From: Microcystis panniformis FACHB-1757
GTDB lineage: Bacteria; Cyanobacteriota; Cyanobacteriia; Cyanobacteriales; Microcystaceae
Assembly: GCF_001264245.1 (NCBI RefSeq)
Contig: NZ_CP011339.1
Location: 3,658,001-3,722,000 of the forward strand
Direction: 5' to 3'
Length of the DNA: 64,000 nucleotides
The notes beneath the pieces were generated by a model that worked only from the letters and a program-made list of their open reading frames with translations, made no database searches and was not told the DNA's origin. Positions 35,305-43,648 of this stretch are shown here, one piece after another. Position 1 is the first letter of the stretch, and each line of letters opens with the position of its first letter. A program made the position numbers and the translations under genes.

Positions 35305-35394
35305 ATGGATATTTTGACACTTGGTTGGGTTAGCATTCTCGCCCTGTTCACTTGGTCGATCGCCATGGTGGTTTGGGGTCGTAACGGTTTCTAG
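35305..35394 (+). CDS. petN: cytochrome b6f complex subunit PetN
   Basis: 29 residues: MDILTLGWVSILALFTWSIA then MVVWGRNGF, essentially the universal PetN sequence. It is a single membrane helix of the cytochrome b6f complex, needed for its assembly and stability in the thylakoid. Too short for routine gene calls. A small membrane protein gene follows after 16 bp. Confidence 0.97.
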   Translation: MDILTLGWVSILALFTWSIAMVVWGRNGF

Positions 35395-35410
35395 GTAATC
35401 TATAGATACC

Positions 35411-35554
35411 ATGGAAACATCTCTGATTCTCAACACTCTCTTTCTAGTCGCCTTAATTCTCCTCGTTATCGTCAGTGGTGGCATTCTCTACCTGACGACT
35501 ACAGAATGGCGCGATCGCCGTCGTCAAGATGGCGATAAAAAATTAGGAAAATAA
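35411..35554 (+). CDS. small single-helix membrane protein downstream of petN (47 aa)
   Basis: METSLILNTLFLVALILLVI, VSGGILYLTTTEWRDRRRQD and GDKKLGK: one membrane helix and a strongly basic/charged C-terminal tail. It starts 16 bp after petN and is probably co-transcribed with it. By context it may belong to a thylakoid complex; this is inference. It ends 42 bp before sbcD. Confidence 0.75.
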   Translation: METSLILNTLFLVALILLVIVSGGILYLTTTEWRDRRRQDGDKKLGK

Positions 35555-35596
35555 TCCTGAACAGGTGTACTTAATTACGCCTGTTTTTCCTTTACT

Positions 35597-36850
35597 ATGA
35601 TTAAAATACTGCACTTATCGGATATTCACATGGGGAGCGGTTTTTCCCATGGACGTTTAAATCCAAAAACGGGATTAAATACTCGTTTAGAGGATTTTAT
35701 GGGCAGTTTGAGCCTCTGTATCGATCGGGCTATTGCCACCCCTGTGGATCTAGTGCTTTTTGGGGGAGATGCCTTTCCCGATGCCACTCCTCCTCCTTTT
35801 GTTCACGAAGCTTTTGCCAGTCAATTCCGTCGTCTTGCCGATGCTAATATCCCAACAGTGTTATTAGTGGGTAATCACGATCAACATTCTCATGGTAATG
35901 GCGGTGTCAGTCTCTCCATCTATCGTACCTTAGCGGTGCCGGGGTTTATTGTTGGCGATCGCTTGACCACCCATCGCATCACCACCCGCAACGGCGATAT
36001 CCAAGTAATTACTTTACCCTGGTTAACCCGCGCCACTCTCTTAACCCGTCCCGAAACCGAGGGTTTATCCTTGAGTGGGGTAAATGAATTGTTAATTAAC
36101 CGTTTGGAACCGGTTTTAGAAGGAGAAATTCGCCAATTAGATACAAGTTTACCAACAGTTTTATTAGCCCATTTAATGGCCGATCGAGCTAGTTTAGGAG
36201 CAGAAAGATTTTTAGCGGTTGGTAAAGGTTTTACCGTACCTTTATCGCTGCTAAATCGTCCACAATTCGAGTACGTTGCCCTCGGTCATGTTCACAAACA
36301 TCAAAATCTTAATCCTAGCAATGATCCGCCCATTGTCTATCCAGGGAGCATCGATCGAGTGGATTTTAGCGAGGAAAAAGAAGATAAGGGCTATGTTCTA
36401 ATAGAAGTGGCTAAAGGAGAGGTTAAATGGGAATTTTGTCCTTTACCCGTGCGTCCTTTCCGTTCCATCGAAGTGGATGTTTCTGAGGCAGAAAACCCCC
36501 AAAAAGAATTGCTAAAAGCTCTCAAAAAACACGATATTCAGGAAGCAGTTATCCGCTTAGTTTATAAAATTCGCAGTGAACAATTAGAACTAATCAACAC
36601 CAATCAGCTTGACGAAGCGTTAAAAACTGCCCATAGTTATAGTATTCGGGCTGAGTTAATTAGTCAATTAACCCGTCCCCGTTTACCGGAATTAGGGGTG
36701 GGTAATCAATTAGATCCGATGGAAGCGTTAAAAGCTTATATCGATAATAAGAAAGATTTGCGGGATATTGTTGATGATATGTTAGAGGCAGCCCAGCTTT
36801 TATTAAATCAACAGCCAGAAATTTGGCTAGAGGAAGAAACCTCGATTTAG
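35597..36850 (+). CDS. sbcD: SbcD-type exonuclease, metallophosphoesterase subunit
   Basis: 417 residues. Metallophosphoesterase motifs: ILHLSDIHMGSGFSHG (D-x-H), LVLFGGDAFPD (GGD), VLLVGNHDQHSHG (GNHD), and YVALGHVHKHQNL (GHxH), a Mre11/SbcD nuclease layout. The C-terminal part (about 290-415) is the capping domain. SbcC is not nearby. The stop codon TAG is followed at once by a 54-copy heptamer array. Confidence 0.88.
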   Translation: MIKILHLSDIHMGSGFSHGRLNPKTGLNTRLEDFMGSLSLCIDRAIATPVDLVLFGGDAFPDATPPPFVHEAFASQFRRLADANIPTVLLVGNHDQHSHGNGGVSLSIYRTLAVPGFIVGDRLTTHRITTRNGDIQVITLPWLTRATLLTRPETEGLSLSGVNELLINRLEPVLEGEIRQLDTSLPTVLLAHLMADRASLGAERFLAVGKGFTVPLSLLNRPQFEYVALGHVHKHQNLNPSNDPPIVYPGSIDRVDFSEEKEDKGYVLIEVAKGEVKWEFCPLPVRPFRSIEVDVSEAENPQKELLKALKKHDIQEAVIRLVYKIRSEQLELINTNQLDEALKTAHSYSIRAELISQLTRPRLPELGVGNQLDPMEALKAYIDNKKDLRDIVDDMLEAAQLLLNQQPEIWLEEETSI

Positions 36851-37230
36851 TTATCAGTTATCAGTTATCAGTTATCAGTTATCAGTTATCAGTTATCAGT
36901 TATCAGTTATCAGTTATCAGTTATCAGTTATCAGTTATCAGTTATCAGTTATCAGTTATCAGTTATCAGTTATCAGTTATCAGTTATCAGTTATCAGTTA
37001 TCAGTTATCAGTTATCAGTTATCAGTTATCAGTTATCAGTTATCAGTTATCAGTTATCAGTTATCAGTTATCAGTTATCAGTTATCAGTTATCAGTTATC
37101 AGTTATCAGTTATCAGTTATCAGTTATCAGTTATCAGTTATCAGTTATCAGTTATCAGTTATCAGTTATCAGTTATCAGTTATCAGTTATCAGTTATCAG
37201 TTATCAGTTATCAGTTATCAGTTATCAGTT
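36850..37230. repeat. 54-copy TTATCAG heptamer array
   Basis: About 381 bp of perfect GTTATCA units, the longest array of this kind in the window. It belongs to the short tandemly repeated repetitive (STRR-type) sequences known from cyanobacteria. It lies between sbcD and the kinase gene. The frame through it encodes a (LSVISYQ)n peptide and is not a gene. Confidence 0.98.
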
Positions 37231-37267
37231 CACTGAAACAGCTTCCCTATCCCTGTTTAAACCAGCC

Positions 37268-38713
37268 ATGAGTTTATGTCTTAATCCCGATTGTCTATAT
37301 AACAATGACCCTACAGATAAATTCTGTAAAAAATGTTGCTTTCAATTATTACTAAAAGATCGTTATCGTGCTATAAAATTAATTGGTCAAGGAGGTTTTG
37401 GTAAAACTTTTCAAGCAATTGATGAGGATAAACCTTCTAAACCTTATTGTGTGATTAAACAATTTTTTCCTAGCGCTCAAGGCAGTAATGCTCTCAAGAA
37501 AGCGGCGGAATTATTTAAAGAAGAAGCGATTAGTTTAGATAATCTCGGTCAACACCCACAAATTCCCTCCCTCTATGCCTATTTTACTGGCAATGATGGG
37601 CGACAATATCTTGTGCAAGAATATATTGAGGGAGAAAATCTAGAACAAGAATTACAAAGCGAGGGAGTTTTCAATGAAGAAAAGATCAAACATCTTTTAT
37701 TAGAAATTTTGCCAATTCTTGATTTTATCCATGCTAAAAGAGTCATTCATCGAGATATTAAACCTGCTAATATAGTTAGGAGACGCAGCGATAATAAAAT
37801 AATTTTAGTTGATTTCGGTGCCTCTAAATTTATGACCATTGCTAATCTTTCCCTAACAGGAACAGTGATCGGTTCGGCGGGATATATCTCCCCAGAACAA
37901 GGCAATGGCAAAGCAATTAATAGCAGTGATTTATATAGTTTGGGAGTCACTTGTATCTATTTATTAACGGGAATATCTCCCTTTGAATTATTCGATGTGA
38001 GTGAACATGAATGGGTATGGAGACAGCACCTGATTAATAATCCTGTTAGTGGTGGATTAGGTAAAATTTTAGATAAATTAATTGAATTTGGCACCAAAAA
38101 ACGTTATCAATCAGCCGGGGAAGTCCTGCAAGAGTTAGCAGTCAAATTAGCCTTCGTGATTCCGCCAAAACCCCGATCACAGAATACAATTCAAGAAACG
38201 GTTTTGCCAGTTTTTCCAGCCGCCACCAGGGAGGAAATTAACCTCAAAAGTGCCAAGGAAATTGATTACACTAACCTACGGGATTTCTTAGCGCAAGAAA
38301 AATGGCAAGAGGCAGATCAAGAAACGGCTAATCTCTTCTTAAAAGTTGCCGATCGAACTAAAGAAAAATATCTTAAGATAGAAGACATAGATAACTTTCC
38401 CTGTGAAGATTTAGCCACTATCAATCAACTCTGGTTAAAATATAGCCAGGGAAAATTCGGTATATCTGTTCAGAAAAGAATCTATGAAAGTTTGGGAGGA
38501 AGCAGCAATTATGATCAACAAAAATGGAACGCTTTTGGAACAAAAGTCGGTTGGCGAGTTAATAACAAGTGGTTATACTACGATCAAATTACTTTCTCTC
38601 TCAAAGCACCCTGGGGACATCTCCCCACCCTTGTGTGGGGTGTGGGGGGTGGGATAATTCTTTTTTCTCGTCTGGAAACCTGTGCTATGGACAGAATTTC
38701 TAGCAAGGGATAA
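37268..38713 (+). CDS. Ser/Thr protein kinase with N-terminal zinc ribbon and C-terminal GUN4-like domain
   Basis: 481 residues. A short zinc ribbon (CLNPDCLYNN..FCKKC, 4-23) precedes a Hanks-type kinase domain (about 33-300): GQGGFGKTF (40-48), ATP-binding K64 in VIKQF, catalytic HRDIKPANIV (161-170) and VDFGAS (181-186). After a linker the GUN4-like domain covers about 335-460 (YTNLRDFLAQEKWQEADQET, CEDLATINQLWLKYSQGKFG, GWRVNNKWLYYDQITFS). GUN4 proteins bind porphyrins and activate Mg-chelatase; kinase-GUN4 fusions are a cyanobacterial combination whose ligand is unknown. The last 20 residues after LPTLVWG may be a frame run-on. Confidence 0.88.
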   Translation: MSLCLNPDCLYNNDPTDKFCKKCCFQLLLKDRYRAIKLIGQGGFGKTFQAIDEDKPSKPYCVIKQFFPSAQGSNALKKAAELFKEEAISLDNLGQHPQIPSLYAYFTGNDGRQYLVQEYIEGENLEQELQSEGVFNEEKIKHLLLEILPILDFIHAKRVIHRDIKPANIVRRRSDNKIILVDFGASKFMTIANLSLTGTVIGSAGYISPEQGNGKAINSSDLYSLGVTCIYLLTGISPFELFDVSEHEWVWRQHLINNPVSGGLGKILDKLIEFGTKKRYQSAGEVLQELAVKLAFVIPPKPRSQNTIQETVLPVFPAATREEINLKSAKEIDYTNLRDFLAQEKWQEADQETANLFLKVADRTKEKYLKIEDIDNFPCEDLATINQLWLKYSQGKFGISVQKRIYESLGGSSNYDQQKWNAFGTKVGWRVNNKWLYYDQITFSLKAPWGHLPTLVWGVGGGIILFSRLETCAMDRISSKG

Positions 38714-38719
38714 ATTGGC

Positions 38720-39172
38720 TTAAAAACTTTTCTGGAGAATTAAACAATTTCTCCCTTCGCCAGTGCGGATATATTGTAAAGTATCAGTAAGAGAACGCAT
38801 GAAAAGTAATCCTCGATCGCTTTCCATTTCCAAAGGTGCGAGGGGACGTTGTTGTAGAGAATCAAGTTTTGCTTGCAGATCAAAATATTGACCGTGATCC
38901 CATATTCTTATTTCTAGAGAATGGGAATTTAAAGTTAATTCTAGATCGATCGGTGTGGTTGGTGGTAAATGTTGGTGAGCGTAACGGACAGCATTAGTAA
39001 ATCCTTCGGCTAAAGCCACCTTACACTGCCAAAGCACCGAGTCGGGTAGAAAAGAGCGGCCGTGAGATTCAAACCATTGTAGGACTGGGATTAAAGCTGC
39101 CAATTCCGTCCAGACTTGTAGATGGAATTGGAGGGGGAAAGAAGGGGAATTTAAGACTTCAGAAGGCACCAC
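38720..39172 (-). CDS. anti-sigma regulatory factor, RsbW-like histidine kinase-type ATPase
   Basis: 150 residues. GHKL ATPase motifs: N box AEGFTNAVRYAHQ, G1 EIRIWDHGQYFD and G2 ESDRGLLFMRSLTD. RsbW-type proteins bind a sigma factor or phosphorylate a STAS antagonist; a STAS gene lies two genes upstream (39818), which makes a partner-switch pair likely. Its start overlaps the sugar transferase by 14 bp, so the genes are co-transcribed. It is convergent with the kinase gene, 6 bp between ends. Confidence 0.88.
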   Translation of the reverse strand: MVPSEVLNSPSFPLQFHLQVWTELAALIPVLQWFESHGRSFLPDSVLWQCKVALAEGFTNAVRYAHQHLPPTTPIDLELTLNSHSLEIRIWDHGQYFDLQAKLDSLQQRPLAPLEMESDRGLLFMRSLTDTLQYIRTGEGRNCLILQKSF

Positions 39173-39713
39173 TGTTTTTTTGAAAGAGAATCAAAATTGT
39201 TTTAAAAATCAGTTGTAGATCGTAGCCTAAACTCCAATTTTCTTGATAGCGCAAATCTAGTTGAATTACCTCTTCAAAATTACGCACCTGAGAGCGACCA
39301 TTCACCTGCCATTCTCCCGTCATACCGGGTTTTACATCTAAACGTTGCCATTGGGGAACATCGTAGCGTTCCACCTCATCGGGGGTGGGAGGACGAGTGC
39401 CGACAAGACTCATTTCACCGGTGATCACATTCCAAAACTGGGGCAATTCGTCTAAACTGGTGCGACGTAAAAATTTTCCTACCCGGGTAATCCGGGGATC
39501 ATTTTTATTTTTAAAAAAAGCTCCCTGCGCTTGATTGGGGATTTTATCTTTGAGTGCTTCTGCATCCACACACATGGAACGAAACTTAAGAATCTTAAAT
39601 TCCTTTCCCAACCAACCGCAGCGGGTTTGACTGAAAAAAATTGGACCGGGACTGTCTAACTTAATAGCGATAGCAATGGGGACAAAAATAACCCCCGTGA
39701 TTAATAAACCCAC
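39159..39713 (-). CDS. polyprenyl-phosphate sugar (phospho)transferase, start unclear
   Basis: At least 184 residues from GTG 39713. Family marks: LDSPGPIFFSQTRCGWLGKE, FKILKFRSM, RITRVGKFLRRTSLDELPQF, NVITGEMSLVGTRPPTP and VKPGMTGEWQVNGRS. It starts exopolysaccharide or glycan assembly on undecaprenyl phosphate. The expected N-terminal helix begins further upstream in frame (SWLKRSLDILGGIVGLL), but no ATG, GTG or TTG exists in frame before a stop near 39894. So the real start is a rare codon or a frameshift is present. It overlaps the anti-sigma gene. Confidence 0.88.
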   Translation of the reverse strand: MGLLITGVIFVPIAIAIKLDSPGPIFFSQTRCGWLGKEFKILKFRSMCVDAEALKDKIPNQAQGAFFKNKNDPRITRVGKFLRRTSLDELPQFWNVITGEMSLVGTRPPTPDEVERYDVPQWQRLDVKPGMTGEWQVNGRSQVRNFEEVIQLDLRYQENWSLGYDLQLIFKTILILFQKNSGAF

Positions 39714-39817
39714 GATGCCACCAAGAATGTCAAGACTGCGCTTTAACCAACTGCGAATCGAGGGATGGGTTTCCGGTAGATGGTTTTCAGTGGCAGTAAA
39801 GCCATTTTCTTGGGCTG

Positions 39818-40153
39818 CTAGGGGAGGGTTTGAAAGGTGAATAATTGATCTAGTCCCGTAATCGATAAAACCCCCATCACCGGGGGATGGACGTTAGCCA
39901 GCACTAACTCGATATTTTTTTCCCTAGCCGCTTTGAGATTATGCACTAAAGCACCCACACCACTACTATCCATAAATTGAGTGGCATTCAGATCAACAAT
40001 GAGTTTTTCGGGAGTGGGTGTTTGGGCGATGAGATGGTGAAAGATATCCTTAAACTGTACTGCTTCCAGGACAGTCAAGCGATCCGGCATCCGCAAAACC
40101 GGATACTCCATCGGAATGATCAGAAAACGTGTTTCAGGGATTTGGGAAGTCAT
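39818..40153 (-). CDS. STAS domain protein, anti-sigma factor antagonist
   Basis: 111 residues from ATG 40153 (MTSQIPETRFLIIPMEYP); a longer form from 40234 is possible. The STAS core holds LIVDLNATQFMDSSGVGALVHNL with the phospho-acceptor Ser in DSSGVG, as in SpoIIAA/RsbV. It probably answers to the RsbW-like gene at 38720. The polysaccharide-starting sugar transferase lies between them, suggesting that this switch controls envelope or exopolysaccharide production; inference. Confidence 0.9.
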   Translation of the reverse strand: MTSQIPETRFLIIPMEYPVLRMPDRLTVLEAVQFKDIFHHLIAQTPTPEKLIVDLNATQFMDSSGVGALVHNLKAAREKNIELVLANVHPPVMGVLSITGLDQLFTFQTLP

Positions 40154-40267
40154 CGACACAAAGACGTGGTTTGATAGATGAGCAAGGCCTGATGACCTAC
40201 TTAAATGTTTACTACACTTTTCCGCAAATACCAATGGGTAATGTCAAAGATTACCTGTAATTATCGG

Positions 40268-40917
40268 CTAACGAATCTCTCCTAGGGGCGGACGGCCTTG
40301 GGTTTGGGCTTTCGCTTTGGCTGCACTCTTTCTCAGGGCATCTAAACGGGTCTCATAACGCTTACGCAGACGACGGTTAGGTGTTTGTTCGATTAGGGTT
40401 TTAAAGGCACTGCCTAGGCTCTTGTAGGCGTTGGGGAGAGAGTAACCGAAACGAGTGGCCAAGGCGATCGCTTTTTCATCGGCTTCGATCGCTTCTTTGA
40501 GAATTTTATCACCGTTATTTTTGCGCCAGAGACGATAACCGGAAATCCCACATAATCCCATAGCCAAAAGCAATAATAACCCGTCCTGTACCCATAATTC
40601 CCCCACTGCACCACCTAAGCCAATAGCGAGGGCGGCCATTTCCCAGCCTTCCCGGGGAATACTATCATTTTGAATCCTGGCCACTTCATGCCAAAAGAGC
40701 AAATTACGCTGATCAATGGCTAAATTTTCCCATTTGGCTAAATCTATCTGAATTTCTACCTCATCTCTGCCAATTTCTTCACAACGGATCAGGGGGGATT
40801 AATCTCTGTGGAACCTTCTACCGTTACCCAACTTTGTAATTCTGGCGGTAGTAGGGTTTTTAGGCGCCGAAGTTCGCTCATTTCGGCTCGTGCAGAGGAG
40901 GCCGCATAAGATGTCAT
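40268..40917 (-). CDS. DUF3318 family protein with apparent frameshift
   Basis: The N-terminal part from ATG 40917 reads SARAEMSELRRLKTLLPPEL and SWVTVEGSTEINPP, then stops at TGA because of a run of six C (plus strand GGGGGG about 40793-40798). Shifting by one base continues with LIRCEEIGRDEVEIQIDLAK and LLFWHEVARIQNDSIPREGWE, joining the open part 40268-40702. Membrane segment about 45-65 of the second part; basic C-terminus. DUF3318 is a cyanobacterial/plastid family of unknown function. Sequencing error in the homopolymer or a recent mutation. Confidence 0.82.
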
Positions 40918-41138
40918 AGATTTTTTACCTATTCTCTACCAATGACGATGATTTCTATTTTCGATCATAGCGGTCTTTTTTGTGATCTTGGCAGCTTTGG
41001 GCAGTAGGAACTATTTTCAGTGATCAGTGATCAGTGATGGAAGTGGGAAGTGGGAAGTGGGAAGTGGGGAAGTGGGGAAGTGGGGAGAAACAATCCATAA
41101 CTGGGTTTTTAAAGTTCGATTGGGAGTCAATCATACTA

Positions 41139-41218
41139 AGTAGGTGGGTGTTAAAAATTGTCAGATCCCCCCCCCTTATTAAGGGGGGATCAAAGACAAA
41201 ATCTCTCTTCTATTTACT
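41139..41218. mobile_element. TA-flanked miniature element (AAGTAGGTGGGTG family)
   Basis: 80 bp between TA at 41137-41138 and 41219-41220. It starts AGTAGGTGGGTGTTAAAAATTG, holds a CCCCCCTTATTAAGGGGGG hairpin and ends TCTATTTACT. Short form of the 30776 element. Confidence 0.65.
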
Positions 41219-41245
41219 TATTAAATAGACCGTAACTTTTGCTGG

Positions 41246-41875
41246 CTAATGCTCAAATATATCTTTGTATTGCTGTAAATCTAAAGCGGTAAAAATGGGG
41301 ATACAACTAAAGCATTTTTGGGCTAATTCCCATCTTTCTTCTCTTTGCAACATCACAATTAGTTTATCTCGCACTGACAGTAAATAGCGCACATCGTTAG
41401 CAGCATAACTCAGTTGTTTTGGAGTAAGATTAGCGGCATTTCCCCAATCAGAACTTTGAGCGGTTTTGTCTAATTCTATGCCTTCCAATTCCTGCACGAG
41501 ACTTTTTAAACCGTGACTGCTGGTATAAGTCCGAGCGAGTTTACTGGCGATTTTGGTGCAGAAAATCGGTTGAGTGGCAATGGCAAAAGTATGGGACAGT
41601 TGAGCCACATCAAAACGGGCGAAATGAAAGACTTTTTCTATCCGCTCATCCTCCATGACCTTTTTGAGATTAGGAGCCTCTGTTTGCCCCCTAAAAACGC
41701 GAATAGCGGTGACAAAACCACTGGGATCACAGAGTTGAATTAAACACAGTCGATCGCGCCCCGGGATTAATCCCATAGTTTCTGTATCTACAGCGATCGA
41801 ATTAACCCCTAGATAACGGGATAATAGGTCATCACTTAAATCTCGATCGCACACTTGAAAATTGTCTAAGTTCAT
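41246..41875 (-). CDS. RNase D-like 3'-5' exonuclease (DEDDy)
   Basis: 209 residues, only the catalytic domain. Exo I: SIAVDTETMGLIPGRDRLCL; Exo II: VFHFARFDVAQLSHTF; Exo III: LSYAANDVRYLLSVRDKL (Y..D). There is no HRDC domain, as in short cyanobacterial and alphaproteobacterial forms. It trims RNA 3' ends, possibly tRNA; the substrate is not shown. A heptamer repeat follows upstream of its start. Confidence 0.92.
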   Translation of the reverse strand: MNLDNFQVCDRDLSDDLLSRYLGVNSIAVDTETMGLIPGRDRLCLIQLCDPSGFVTAIRVFRGQTEAPNLKKVMEDERIEKVFHFARFDVAQLSHTFAIATQPIFCTKIASKLARTYTSSHGLKSLVQELEGIELDKTAQSSDWGNAANLTPKQLSYAANDVRYLLSVRDKLIVMLQREERWELAQKCFSCIPIFTALDLQQYKDIFEH

Positions 41876-41902
41876 ATAGTTAGGAGTTAGGAGAGCTTTT
41901 TT

Positions 41903-41934
41903 CAGTTATCAGTTATCAGTTATCAGTTATCAGT
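41903..41934. repeat. CAGTTAT heptamer array (about 4-5 copies)
   Basis: Short array upstream of the RNase D-like gene, followed by a degenerate GATTTAATACTCC..TTAAGACTGTTCACTG region that also flanks the array near 33541. Confidence 0.85.
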
Positions 41935-42074
41935 AAAAAGACAGCACTGTTAATGCGATTTAATACTCCTTACTTAAGACTGTTCACTGAAAACTCAAAT
42001 CTGATAACTGACAACTGAAAAGGCTGATAGTTAAAAACTGATAATTAAATTTAAATATTATCATGGTCATTTTG

Positions 42075-43079
42075 TCAACGCTTTTTAACAAAAAGTTGTG
42101 TAAAATAATATTCACCAGCATTATTTTTAGCGATACCGATACCAGTGAGATTATAATCACCAACCATATTTTTTTGATGGCCGGGGCTATTAATCCAACC
42201 CTTGACGGCAACGCTAACGGGGTCAGGATATCCCTTCATAAAAGCCAAATTTTCGCCCATTTTTTCTAAAGGGATCATCATTTGTACTGCCTTGACTCTT
42301 CCCTCAAAACCATGATGACTAAAAGGAGCCTGTTTATTGGCCATTTTTTGACTAAATAAGCGAGCTTCATGACTAACGCGAGCATCGAGACGTAGGGGCG
42401 GTAAATTTTGAGAAATTCGGTAGCGATTAACTTGATAATTAGTATTCTCTTCGAGGGTAATAAAAAAAGATTGATTCCCGATAAGATCGTAGCTAAGAGG
42501 ATTAGTAGAAACGGGAGCGGATTGACGTTTTAGAAATATTTGAGTAAAGTATAATTTCCCTTGATTATCCGTCGCTACTCCAATCCCAGTACTATCAAAA
42601 TCTCCCTCCATATTTTCCCGATGACCTTGACTTTTAATCCAGCCATCCACAGCCATCATTACTGGGTCATCATAACCTTGATTAACTGCCAGATTTTCCC
42701 CCACCGCTTGATAGGGAACCGAAACGCCAATAGTTTGCGCTCTTTTGTCAAAATCTTGATGACTAAAAGGAACTAAACCCGCAGCCATGCGTTGGCTATG
42801 TAATCTTGCCTGTTGAGAAATTGCTCGATTTAACAGTAGGGGAGATAAATTACGAGATTGACGATAGCGATTTACCTGTTGATAGATTTTATTCTCTAAA
42901 ACAAGTAAAGTTGCCGCATCTAAAGGGGAAGGAGAGGGAGAAGGAGAGGGAGAGGGAGAGAAAGATGATAGGAGTTCCGCAAAAGAGCTATAGTTTAAGG
43001 CACTACAGGCCATTAAACTTGTCGAGACAAGCATCAAAATTCCTAACCGATAAGGTTTCTTAAAAAAACTTTTCATCAA
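42075..43079 (-). CDS. lipoprotein with two CAP (SCP/PR-1) domains
   Basis: 334 residues. Signal sequence with lipobox LVSTSLMAC (Cys about 25), then a Ser-Pro repeat linker. Two consecutive CAP domains follow, about 60-190 and 210-334, each with the same marks: QQVNRYRQSRNLSPL / YQVNRYRISQNLPPL, FSHQDFDKRAQ / FSHHGFEGRVK, GENLAVNQGY / GENLAFMKGY, GHRENMEGDFDSTGIGVA / GHQKNMVGDYNLTGIGIA. CAP proteins act outside the cell; some bind sterols or act as hydrolases. The tandem duplication is unusual for bacteria. Confidence 0.9.
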   Translation of the reverse strand: MMKSFFKKPYRLGILMLVSTSLMACSALNYSSFAELLSSFSPSPSPSPSPSPLDAATLLVLENKIYQQVNRYRQSRNLSPLLLNRAISQQARLHSQRMAAGLVPFSHQDFDKRAQTIGVSVPYQAVGENLAVNQGYDDPVMMAVDGWIKSQGHRENMEGDFDSTGIGVATDNQGKLYFTQIFLKRQSAPVSTNPLSYDLIGNQSFFITLEENTNYQVNRYRISQNLPPLRLDARVSHEARLFSQKMANKQAPFSHHGFEGRVKAVQMMIPLEKMGENLAFMKGYPDPVSVAVKGWINSPGHQKNMVGDYNLTGIGIAKNNAGEYYFTQLFVKKR

Positions 43080-43082
43080 AAA

Positions 43083-43464
43083 AATTGGGTCTGAAACCCC
43101 GCCGTTCTAGGTTGGATTTACTGTTAAATACTAGCGCATTTACAGGATATATGCCAGAACGTGAGACATAGAAAAGCTATCGCTACCGATTTTATCCAAC
43201 ACCAGAACAAGAGTCGCTATTGCGGCACACCTTGGACTGTGTAAGATTAGTTGACAATAAAGCTCTCCATGTCAGCACACAGAGAAATCACGGGGAAGGG
43301 GTTGGAGTTGGATTTCCCTATTTCCCCATTTTCCCAGTCCTGGTGGCGACCTGTTGACCAGAGGGGGTAAATCTGTTAAGGCAGCTGCGAAACTAGGCAA
43401 AGGACAGCAAGCAGAAACCCAAATCGTCAGGTTTGGAAATCACCGTCCGGCCCCAGCGGTGAGA
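43083..43464 (+). mobile_element. internally deleted IS605-type tnpB element
   Basis: Left part (to about 43275) matches the left end and first codons of the tnpB element at 50637: GGGTCTGAAACCCCG, GCGCATTTAC, GAACAAGAGTCGCTATTGCGG. The right part (about 43365-43464) matches its 3' end, including GAAATCACCGTCCGG..CGGTGAG. The middle of the gene is gone, so it is a non-autonomous derivative. Confidence 0.85.
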
Positions 43465-43466
43465 TA

Positions 43467-43638
43467 AGTACCTAAGCAAAATTAATTACACATCTAAGCC
43501 ACTACTCCGTCAGACTTCTGGTGTGAGGAAACAGTGAACTGAAAACTCAAATCCGATCCCTAATAGCTGTCTCCCGTCTCCTGTCTCCTGTCTCGGAGTC
43601 TCCTGTCTCGACTAGGAAATTAATTTTGCACGACTACT
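43467..43638. mobile_element. TA-flanked miniature element (AGTAGTSGTGCAAAA family), inverted, 172 bp
   Basis: TA at 43465-43466 and 43639-43640. It begins AGTACCTAAGCAAAATTAATTAC and ends AATTAATTTTGCACGACTACT. The interior holds CTGTCTCCTGTCTC repeats not present in the shorter copies. Confidence 0.8.
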
Positions 43639-43648
43639 TATCAACTTT

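Noticed and set aside
36823..37236. Open frame of 137 codons encoding repeated LSVISYQ
   Set aside because: It is a translation of the 7-bp tandem array, which is open in several frames because 7 is not a multiple of 3 and the unit lacks stops in that frame.
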